From JALYQB01 sp035640155 (lineage in GTDB: Bacteria > Actinomycetota > Actinomycetes > Mycobacteriales > Pseudonocardiaceae), in the NCBI GenBank assembly GCA_035640155.1, contig DASQWR010000197.1:1-11720 (forward strand): a stretch of 11,720 nt of DNA, given 5' to 3'. Shown piece by piece: positions 1 through 7,378 of the stretch. The first letter of the stretch is position 1. Each line of letters begins with the position of its first letter. Under the pieces are notes generated by a model. It did not search any database. It was not told the DNA's origin and saw nothing but the letters and a program-made list of their open reading frames with translations. Position numbers and translations under genes: made by a program.

Positions 1-717
1 GTCGAGGAGCTGCGGCGCGCACTGGGCGCGGCTACCGCCGATCGCGACCGGGAACGGGAGCGGGCCGCAGCGGCCCGCCAGCAGGCGGCGCGCGCTGTCG
101 CGGATGCCGAGGCTGCGCGGCGCACCGCCCGGGAGGCCCGGCAGGCTGACGAGGTGCGGCTCTCCCTGCTGACGGACACCCTGGCCGGCGCCGTGAGCGG
201 GTTGCGTCGCGAACTGGGGCTGGGGCAGGACTCCAGCGGCGGCTCTCGACCGGCCGATCTGGTCCACGGGGCCAGCATCTCGAGAGCGGCTGCGAGGTGG
301 GTGGCGGACCCGGCAGCGCTCGACCGGCTGCTCGCCCTACCCACCGTCCACCTCGTCGTGGACGGCTACAACGTGACCAAGACCGGGTACCCCGAGCTCA
401 CCCTCTCCGCGCAGCGCGACCGGCTCGCGGCGGCCCTCGCGGCGCTCGCCGCGCGGACCGGTGCCGAGGTCACGGTCGTGTTCGACGGCGCCGCCGTGGT
501 GGCGATGCCCCCTGCGGCGTCCCGCGGCGTGCGGGTGCTCTTCAGCGACCCGGGTGTGCTCGCCGACGACGTGATCCGCTCGATCGTGGCTGCCGAGCCC
601 GCGGGCCGCCCGCTCGTGGTGGTGACCTCCGACCGGGAGGTCGTCGACTCGGTGCGCCGCCACGGTGCCCATCCGGTGCCCTCGACGGTGCTGTTGGCCC
701 GGTTGAACCGGATCTGA
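1..717 (+). CDS. NYN-domain (YacP-like) RNA-binding/nuclease protein, 5' truncated
   Basis: The frame is open from base 1 to the TGA at 715-717, giving 238 residues with the N-terminus outside the window. Residues 1 to about 52 are a charged Arg/Glu/Ala-rich segment that looks like a coiled coil and runs off the left edge, so the in-frame GTG at 154 is probably not the true start. From about residue 115 the protein matches the NYN/PIN-like fold: VDGYN (Asp121-Asn124), VVFDGA (Asp162), ADDVI (Asp189, Asp190) and VTSDRE (Asp211). These acidic residues are the expected metal-binding set of a ribonuclease. YacP-type NYN proteins are thought to act on RNA; the substrate here is unknown. It is followed after 89 bp by a cell-wall hydrolase gene with its own ribosome binding site. 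A weak 5-bp inverted repeat at 708-725 spans the stop codon. The family call is confident, the cellular role is not. Confidence 0.85.
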   Translation, partial: VEELRRALGAATADRDRERERAAAARQQAARAVADAEAARRTAREARQADEVRLSLLTDTLAGAVSGLRRELGLGQDSSGGSRPADLVHGASISRAAARWVADPAALDRLLALPTVHLVVDGYNVTKTGYPELTLSAQRDRLAAALAALAARTGAEVTVVFDGAAVVAMPPAASRGVRVLFSDPGVLADDVIRSIVAAEPAGRPLVVVTSDREVVDSVRRHGAHPVPSTVLLARLNRI

Positions 718-806
718 GTCTCCGGCGAATCACAATCTGCCCGACGGCAGCACATTTCGCCCGGCCATCGAGTTATATGAGTGCAGGCCGGTCAGTGGAG
801 GTGGAT

Positions 807-2573
807 ATGCGAGCGGCGGGCGTGCGAGGAGCTGGCGGGGTGTTCGTGGTGCTGGCGTTCCTGCTGGGGATGCCGGTGACCGGAGCGGCTCAGCCGCCAC
901 CACCGCCACCGGACGAGTCCGGAGTGGCCCCGGGTGTCCAGGTACCCGACTCGCGCCCCGACGACGCCTTCGCGGATCCCGAGGTCGCCGCGTTGCAACT
1001 GCAGGCAGCTGACGTGCAGACCGAGCTCGCGGGGTTGCAGGACCGGGTGCGCTCGGTGCAGTCCGAGCTCGACCTCGCCCGGGCTGAGCTGGCGGTGGCC
1101 AGCGAGGCGCGCGCGCGCGCCGACGCCGCGATGGCGGCCCAGCAGCGCGAGGTCGACCGCTACGTCTCCGGTGTCTTCACCGGCTTCGGGCCCCCCAGCT
1201 CCCTGCGCGCGCTGCTCGCCGCCTCAGATGCCGACGAGGTGCTCGACGGACTGGAGCTGGTCGATGCATTGCGCGCGGACACCGACCATCGCTTCGCCAC
1301 CGCGCTCGCCGACCAGCGCGAGGCAGGCCGTGCCGAGCAGGCCGCGGCCGCAGCGGAGCGGACCGTCGCAGCGCGTGACGCGGAGCTCGCCGGTGCCGTC
1401 GGGGACGCCAAGGATCGGGCCGTGGGGCTGTCTGCGGAGCTGAACACCGCACTGGCCGCCACCAACGCCGCGGTGGTAGCGCTGCAGGAGGAGCAGCGGC
1501 GCCGCAACGAGGAGACAGCCGCGAACTGGCGCCGGTATACCGACCAGCTCGCTGCGGCCGGCATCGCGGCACCTCCGGCGGCCGCGCTGCGCGATCCGCT
1601 GCGGCTGCCCGCGGGACTGGGGGCGCTGCCCGGTGTGGGCGGGCTCCCGCTGCCCGGGGCAGCGCAGGCCGTCACACCAGACGGCGCGCCGCTGCTGGTG
1701 CTGCCCGCCGAGACCATCCGGGCCGTCACGCTCGCGATCAGTACCCTCGGGTTGCCGTTCACGCCCTCGACCGGGGCCGGCAGCACGGGACCGCTCGCCT
1801 ACTCCTGTGACGGCCTGGTCCGCGCGGTGTTCGAACAGGCCGGGCTGCCGACCCCCGGTGCCGCCGCGGAGCAGATGGCGGTCGGGATACCGGTGGACCC
1901 GGCCGACGTGCAACCCGGTGACCTGATCTTCTTCGGCCCGGCGGAGCGCGGTGTGCAGCACGTCGGGATCGCCCTGGACCCCCGTACGGTGCTCGCCGCT
2001 GACGCCCGCGCCACCTCGGTCGCGGTGACCGGGTTCGACCCGGCGGCAGTTCTGGGGGCGTCCCGGCCGTCGCTCGGCGCTCGTCCGCCGGCAGCGGTGC
2101 CGCAGCGCACCGCAGCCGGACCGGTGCACCGGTGCAATGGCGTGCAGCTGCGGACCGGCAGCTCCGCCGGAGCGTGGGGAGGCTTCCCCAACGGCCTCAT
2201 CCCGACCTCCGCGATGTGCCCGATCGGGTTCGGGCCACATCGGCTGCGCTGCGATGCCGCCCAGACCTACATCGCGATGAGCGCGGCTTTCGCCGCCACC
2301 TTCGGCCGCCCACTCTGCGTGACCGGCTCCTACCGCACCTTCCCCGAGCAGATCAGCCTCTACGCTCGCAAGCCCGGGCTCGCCGCGGTGCCCGGCACCA
2401 GCAACCACGGGTGGGGACTGGCACTGGACCTCTGCGGAGGTGTCGAGTCGTTCCGGACCCCGCAGTGGGCCTGGATGGCGGCGAACGCATCGTCCTTCGG
2501 TTGGGTGCACCCGCCGTGGGCTGCGCCGGGTCGCGGCCGCGAAGAGCCCTGGCACTGGGAGTTCGCGGGCTGA
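807..2573 (+). CDS. Secreted bifunctional peptidoglycan hydrolase: coiled coil + NlpC/P60 + VanY-type M15B peptidase
   Basis: This 588-residue protein starts at ATG 807, five bases after GGAGG (797-801). An in-frame ATG at 777 has no comparable site. Residues 1-29 form a signal peptide, followed by a proline run (30-35). Residues about 55-245 are an Ala/Glu/Arg-rich coiled coil, and a Pro/Gly/Leu linker follows. An NlpC/P60 fold covers about 301-425: Cys334 in YSCDGLV and His385 in QHVGIAL. The usual DCS around the cysteine reads SCD, and the third polar residue (usually in a VHAP-like motif) is missing near 396-400. Residues about 440-588 are a VanY/M15B domain with TGSYRT (506-511), SNHGWGLALD (zinc ligands His534, Asp541) and EPWHWEF (Glu580, His583), so the metal site looks complete. 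Families: NlpC/P60 cuts D-Glu to diaminopimelate bonds; M15B enzymes are D,D- or L,D-carboxypeptidases. The coiled coil resembles that of the protein at 3112-4155, suggesting paralogy. Whether the NlpC half is active is open. Confidence 0.9.
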   Translation: MRAAGVRGAGGVFVVLAFLLGMPVTGAAQPPPPPPDESGVAPGVQVPDSRPDDAFADPEVAALQLQAADVQTELAGLQDRVRSVQSELDLARAELAVASEARARADAAMAAQQREVDRYVSGVFTGFGPPSSLRALLAASDADEVLDGLELVDALRADTDHRFATALADQREAGRAEQAAAAAERTVAARDAELAGAVGDAKDRAVGLSAELNTALAATNAAVVALQEEQRRRNEETAANWRRYTDQLAAAGIAAPPAAALRDPLRLPAGLGALPGVGGLPLPGAAQAVTPDGAPLLVLPAETIRAVTLAISTLGLPFTPSTGAGSTGPLAYSCDGLVRAVFEQAGLPTPGAAAEQMAVGIPVDPADVQPGDLIFFGPAERGVQHVGIALDPRTVLAADARATSVAVTGFDPAAVLGASRPSLGARPPAAVPQRTAAGPVHRCNGVQLRTGSSAGAWGGFPNGLIPTSAMCPIGFGPHRLRCDAAQTYIAMSAAFAATFGRPLCVTGSYRTFPEQISLYARKPGLAAVPGTSNHGWGLALDLCGGVESFRTPQWAWMAANASSFGWVHPPWAAPGRGREEPWHWEFAG

Positions 2574-2599
2574 TGACCAGAACTGTCGGTGACCCGTCC

Positions 2600-2605
2600 T
2601 AGCGT
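2600..2605 (+). promoter_or_regulatory. Possible -10 element (TAGCGT) for the cysteine-rich gene
   Basis: TAGCGT fits the actinobacterial TANNNT -10 pattern and sits 38 bp before the ATG at 2644. Transcription would begin near 2612. No convincing -35 hexamer is visible. A 6-bp inverted repeat (CCGTTC 2606-2611 with GAACGG 2618-2623) overlaps the predicted start point. It is too weak to call a terminator. Confidence 0.25.
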
Positions 2606-2643
2606 CCGTTCCGAAGCGAACGGCCAGCGAGACGGGAGTCGAC

Positions 2644-2922
2644 ATGATCGTGGACTGTGACCGATGCGAGGTGCGCGGCGACGCGTGCGGGGACTGTGTC
2701 ATCACGGTCCTGCTCGGGTCCCCACCGGGCGGGGTAGAGCTGGACGGTACGGAGCGCCGTGCGCTGGAGAACCTGGCCGCTGTGGGGCTGGTCCCGGGCC
2801 TGCAGTTGGTCCGGAGTGACGAATGTCATGGAACGCCGTGCGAGGGTTCCGGTTGCGCACCGGGGGAGAACGCCCAGCAGCCAACTGACTGCGCCGAGCG
2901 GTCCGTGAGGCGAGTCAGCTGA
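2644..2922 (+). CDS. Small cysteine-rich hypothetical protein with two CxxC motifs
   Basis: This 92-residue protein starts at ATG 2644, five bases after GGGAG (2634-2638). The N-terminal segment holds two CxxC pairs, Cys5/Cys8 and Cys15/Cys18, then a hydrophobic ITVLLG stretch. The middle (about 33-57) looks like a short helical region with TERRALENLAAVGLVPGL. The C-terminal third carries Cys61, Cys66, Cys71 and Cys83 in a low-complexity, probably unstructured tail. Eight cysteines in 92 residues suggest a zinc or iron-sulfur site, but this is inference. There is no signal peptide, so it is probably cytoplasmic. I recall similar short proteins beginning with an MIxDCxRC-like motif in other actinobacteria at this locus, but none has a function known to me. 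It lies between two secreted hydrolase genes on the same strand. Confidence 0.75.
   Translation: MIVDCDRCEVRGDACGDCVITVLLGSPPGGVELDGTERRALENLAAVGLVPGLQLVRSDECHGTPCEGSGCAPGENAQQPTDCAERSVRRVS
2882..2921 (+). terminator. Stem-loop covering the stop codon of the cysteine-rich gene
   Basis: CAACTGACT (2882-2890) pairs with AGTCAGCTG (2913-2921) with one A-C mismatch. The stem continues, past a bulged G at 2891, with CGCC (2892-2895) against GGCG (2909-2912), leaving a 13-nt loop. That gives 12 Watson-Crick pairs. No T tract follows, so it is a terminator-like hairpin or an mRNA 3' stabiliser rather than a classical intrinsic terminator. It includes the last coding codons and most of the TGA. Confidence 0.4.
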
Positions 2923-3007
2923 TCGGCCGGGCCTAAGTGTGCAACCGGGCCTGCGGGCGCCCGACGTGCCAGGAGGGCGATTCACCTCATTCCCCGCGCG
3001 GCGATGG

Positions 3008-3036
3008 TGGACGTGTCCGTGTCCCATTCGTAACCT
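3008..3036 (+). promoter_or_regulatory. Candidate sigma-70-type promoter for the NlpC/P60 - pimB pair
   Basis: TGGACG (3008-3013, four of six matches to TTGACA) is followed after exactly 17 bp by TAACCT (3031-3036), which fits TANNNT. Transcription would start near 3043, leaving an untranslated leader of about 70 nt before GTG 3112 that contains GAGGAG (3095-3100). This lies in the 189-bp gap after the cysteine-rich gene. I looked for a cyclic-di-AMP riboswitch, which precedes some actinobacterial wall hydrolase genes, and did not find its conserved core. Confidence 0.4.
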
Positions 3037-3111
3037 CATGCGGTCTCGCGGGAGGTGGCGCCCGGACCGGGCGACACTGCGGGACACCGGTGAAGAGGAG
3101 ATCGACGCGAC

Positions 3112-4155
3112 GTGACGGGGCATGATCGCAGGCGCACCCCCCGCGGTGCGCTGGCCGCAACCGCGATGGCCGTCCTGGTGACCCTGGCAGCGACCCCAGC
3201 CTCCGCAGACCCGGCGGTGCCCGACGACGCTCCGGCCGCGGTGAAGGAGCTCTCCGAACTCAACACTCAGGCCGAGGTGCTCGCCGAGCAGTGGCACCAC
3301 GCCCGGGACCAGCTCGACACCCGCCGTGCCGAGCTGGAACGAGCGCAGGCTGACCTGGCGGCCGCCAACGCCTCCGGCGCCCGGGCCCGCGCCGACCAGC
3401 ACCAGCTCCGCGAGCAGGTCGATCGGCTGGCCAGCGCGTCGTTCCAGGGGGCGCGGTTCACCCAGCTCTCCGCGCTGCTGGTGAGCGGCTCGCCGGAGGA
3501 GTTCCTCGACCGGATGTCGGTGCTGGATCTGTTGGCGGCCGACAACAACGAGGCCATGGACCGGCTCGCGGATGCCGTGGTACAGGCTGGTCGGGCCGAG
3601 CAGGCTGCGGCCAGCGCAACCACGCGTGCCTCCCGTGCCGAGCAGGACGCGGCGCAGCTGGAGTCGGAGTTCGCCCAAGCCCGCGAGGATATGGACGCCC
3701 AGATAGCGCTGGTGCAGGAGCGGCTCGCCGAGCTCAGCGCCGACGAGCGGGAGTCCATCACCTCCGACGGCGTCACCGACTTCGTTCTCGACCCGCTGCC
3801 GGGCAGTGGCGCCGGCGGCAGTGCGGTGCAAGCGGCGCTGAGCAGGCAGGGCTCCCCGTACTCCTGGGGGGCTGAAGGACCGGGTTCGTTCGACTGCTCG
3901 GGATTGATGCTGTGGGCCTACCGGCAGGTCGGTGTCGACCTGCCGCGCTCCAGCCGCGAGCAGGCGCGCATGGGCTCTCCGGTGAGCCGCGCGCAACTGC
4001 AGCCGGGTGACCTCATCGCGCAGTACTCGCCGGTGAGCCACATCGGCATGTACGTCGGCGACGGCCGCTACGTCCATGCCCCGCAAGGCGGTGACGTGGT
4101 GAAGGTGGAGGAGGTGCCCTGGGACAGCGTGACCGCGATGCGCCGGGTCGGTTGA
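3112..4155 (+). CDS. Secreted NlpC/P60 peptidoglycan endopeptidase (RipA/Rv2190c-like)
   Basis: This 347-residue protein starts at GTG 3112; GAGGAG (3095-3100) lies 11 bases upstream, a rather long gap, but no better in-frame start is near. A signal peptide ends at ASA (about residue 32). Residues about 42-215 form a long Ala/Glu/Arg/Gln coiled coil, and the C-terminal NlpC/P60 domain covers about 238-347. The catalytic set is complete: Cys262 in FDCSGLM, His310 in SHIGMYVG and His322 in YVHAPQGG. The family cleaves the D-iso-glutamyl to meso-diaminopimelate bond of the stem peptide and is needed for daughter-cell separation. The coiled coil probably keeps the enzyme inhibited or targets it. 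Its stop codon overlaps the TTG start of pimB by four bases, so the two are likely translated from one mRNA. Order and architecture match M. tuberculosis Rv2190c next to Rv2188c. Confidence 0.93.
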   Translation: MTGHDRRRTPRGALAATAMAVLVTLAATPASADPAVPDDAPAAVKELSELNTQAEVLAEQWHHARDQLDTRRAELERAQADLAAANASGARARADQHQLREQVDRLASASFQGARFTQLSALLVSGSPEEFLDRMSVLDLLAADNNEAMDRLADAVVQAGRAEQAAASATTRASRAEQDAAQLESEFAQAREDMDAQIALVQERLAELSADERESITSDGVTDFVLDPLPGSGAGGSAVQAALSRQGSPYSWGAEGPGSFDCSGLMLWAYRQVGVDLPRSSREQARMGSPVSRAQLQPGDLIAQYSPVSHIGMYVGDGRYVHAPQGGDVVKVEEVPWDSVTAMRRVG

Positions 4156-5272
4156 GCTTGCGTACCTTGCTTGTCAGCAACGACTTCCCGCCGCGCCCGG
4201 GGGGGATTCAGTCCTATCTGTACGAGCTCGCGCGCCGGCTGCCCGCGGATCAGCTCGTCTGCTACGTCCCGGATTGGCCCGGCGCCGCGGATCTCGACCG
4301 TAGCCTGCCGTTCCCGGTGGTGCGCCACCCCGGCCCGCTCATGCTCCCGGTGCCGGACGTGGCGCGCCGTGCGCGGCGGATCGCGCGGGAGCACGGCTGC
4401 GACACCGTCTGGTTCGGGGCGGCCGCTCCCTTGGCGCTGCTCGGGCCGGCGCTGCGCCGCGGCGGGGTGGACCGGGTGGTGGCGAGCAGCCACGGCCACG
4501 AGGTGGGATGGGCGATGACGCCGGGTGGCCGGACGGCGTTGCGGCGGATCGGGCGGTGCAGCGACGTCGTGACGGTGGTGAGCCGCTACACCCGCCGTCG
4601 CGTCGCCGCCGTGTTCGGGCCGCTGGCCGCGCTGGAGCACCTCCCGCCAGGGGTGGACACCGCGGTATTCCGGCCCGATCCGGGTGCTCGTGCCGAAATC
4701 CGCCGCCGCTACCGGCTCGGACAGGCACCGGTGGTCGGCTGCGTGTCCCGGCTGGTGCCGCGCAAGGGTCAGGATGTCCTGATCCGCGCGCTGCCGGAGA
4801 TCCGGCGCCAGGTGCCCGGCGCAGTACTGCTGCTGGTCGGCGACGGGCGGTACCGCCGGTCGCTGCAGCGGCTTGCGGCACGGTGCGGGGTGGCCGATGC
4901 GGTGCACTGCACGGGATCGGTGTCCAGGGCGGAACTGCCCGCGTACCACGCCACCGGCGACGTGTTCGCGATGCCGTGCCGGACCCGTGGTGGTGGGCTG
5001 GACGTGGAGGGCCTCGGCCTCGTCTTCCTCGAGGCGGCTGCGTCGGGGCTGCCGGTGGTGGTGGGAAACTCTGGCGGGGCCCCGGAGACCGTGCAGGACG
5101 GCGCGACGGGGCACATCGTCGACGGTCGGGACGTGCCAGCCGTGGCGCGGACCGTGACGACGCTGCTGGCCGATCCCGACCGCGCCGTCGTGATGGGCGC
5201 CGCGGGCCGGGATCGGATGTGTCGCGAGTGGCGCTGGAGCACGCGGGCAGATCGGATGGCGCGCTGGCTGGG

Positions 5273-5285
<13 letters not shown>
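4152..5285 (+). CDS. pimB: GDP-mannose-dependent phosphatidylinositol monomannoside mannosyltransferase PimB'
   Basis: This 377-residue GT4-family, GT-B-fold enzyme transfers the second mannose onto PIM1 to make PIM2, the anchor of phosphatidylinositol mannosides and lipomannan, at the inner face of the membrane. Key features: the nucleotide-sugar loop NDFPPRPGGIQSY (10-22), SHGHEVGW (113-120), SRLVPRKGQD (199-208, with Arg200 and Lys205 expected to contact the GDP phosphates) and the EX7E motif EGLGLVFLE (286-294). Phrases such as TVWFGAAAPLALL, LPPGVDT and FAMPCRTRG match Rv2188c as I remember it. The start is TTG 4152, which lies inside the preceding gene's TTGA; a second in-frame TTG at 4158 is an alternative giving a protein two residues shorter. 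There is no separate ribosome binding site, which argues for coupling. The 3' end overlaps the convergent acyl-CoA synthetase gene by 13 bp. Confidence 0.95.
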
Positions 5286-7084
<1,799 letters not shown>

Positions 7085-7101
7085 GGGGCCTCCAAGCATC
7101 C

Positions 7102-7107
7102 AGGTTA
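7102..7107 (-). promoter_or_regulatory. Candidate -10 element (TAACCT) for fadD15
   Basis: On the minus strand TAACCT (7107 to 7102) fits TANNNT. Transcription would start near 7094, downstream of the ATG at 7099 but just upstream of GGAGG (7093-7089) and GTG 7084, which supports the GTG start. No -35 hexamer is recognisable at 16-18 bp. Confidence 0.35.
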
Positions 7108-7153
7108 CTCACCAGGAACATATCGCGATCCGCCCTGTCTGGCACAGGCCCGG

Positions 7154-7159
7154 TAACCT
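7154..7159 (+). promoter_or_regulatory. Candidate -10 element (TAACCT) for the SRPBCC remnant and glucokinase
   Basis: TAACCT (7154-7159) is followed by seven bases and then AAG at 7167. The same 7-nt spacing separates TAGGCT from the leaderless GTG of the exoribonuclease gene at 9796. A transcript starting here would carry the SRPBCC remnant and the glucokinase gene, which follows 17 bp after the remnant's stop. No clear -35 is visible. Confidence 0.35.
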
Positions 7160-7166
7160 GCCGACC

Positions 7167-7361
7167 AAGCCCGCGGAGTCCACCCGGCCCGCGGAGTCCA
7201 CCCAGTCCATCGTGATCGAGGCCGAACCGAAGGCGATCATGGGGGTGAGCGCGGACTTCTCCTCCTATCCCCAGTGGGTGATCGGGATGTTCAGACGCAA
7301 GGCCGAAAAGGTGGTCATGGACACCGCGCTCAAGGAGCTCAAGCGGCGCATCGAGAGCTGA
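7167..7361 (+). pseudogene. Remnant of an SRPBCC/polyketide-cyclase-like gene (Rv2185c family) with internal deletion
   Basis: The frame ending at TGA 7359-7361 reads STQSIVIEAEPKAIMGVSAD, then FSSYPQWV, joined directly to IGMFRRKAEKVVMDTALKEL and KRRIES. The first part is the N-terminal strand and helix of actinobacterial SRPBCC proteins such as Rv2185c (about 144 residues); the second is their C-terminal helix. The central beta-sheet that forms the ligand cavity, about 85-90 residues, is missing, with the junction near 7278-7283. The reading frame survives. No ATG, GTG or TTG is in frame before GTG 7212, and that one would cut off the first strand. AAG at 7167 lies where a leaderless start would be, seven bases after TAACCT. 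An 18-bp tandem duplication (7170-7205) lies at the 5' end. It could still make a short peptide of about 50-65 residues from GTG 7212 or a rare start, but cannot form the normal fold. An assembly collapse is a less likely alternative. Confidence 0.8.
7170..7205 (+). repeat. 18-bp tandem duplication in the SRPBCC remnant
   Basis: CCCGCGGAGTCCACCCGG (7170-7187) is followed at once by CCCGCGGAGTCCACCCAG (7188-7205), 17 of 18 bases identical. It encodes PAESTR then PAESTQ in frame, lengthening the poorly conserved N-terminus by six residues. Confidence 0.9.
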
Positions 7362-7378
7362 CCGGGGTCGGGCCCCAG

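Noticed and set aside
708..725. Inverted repeat CCGGA/TCCGG over the stop of the NYN gene
   Set aside because: Only five base pairs with an 8-nt loop, expected often by chance in this GC content.
774..779. TATATG as a -10 for the NlpC/P60-VanY gene
   Set aside because: It lacks the final T of TANNNT and has no -35 partner; the promoter of this gene remains unseen.
1224..2705. Minus-strand open frame of 493 codons antisense to the NlpC/P60-VanY gene
   Set aside because: No domain, no ribosome binding site, and the plus-strand gene has complete family motifs.
3022..3036. Possible MtrA response-regulator site (GTGTC then GTAAC)
   Set aside because: Only one half-site resembles the GTNAC pattern, and it overlaps the -10 candidate, so the match is too weak.
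2923..3111. Possible cyclic-di-AMP riboswitch before the NlpC/P60 gene
   Set aside because: The region is long enough, but the conserved core blocks of the ydaO class are not present by eye.
2599..4086. Minus-strand open frame of 495 codons antisense to the second NlpC/P60 gene
   Set aside because: Composition and overlap indicate a GC shadow; the plus-strand protein is complete.
7274..7378. Extended start of the glucokinase at ATG 7274
   Set aside because: The added residues are a shifted frame of the conserved SRPBCC C-terminal helix, and ROK proteins start just before DVGGT.
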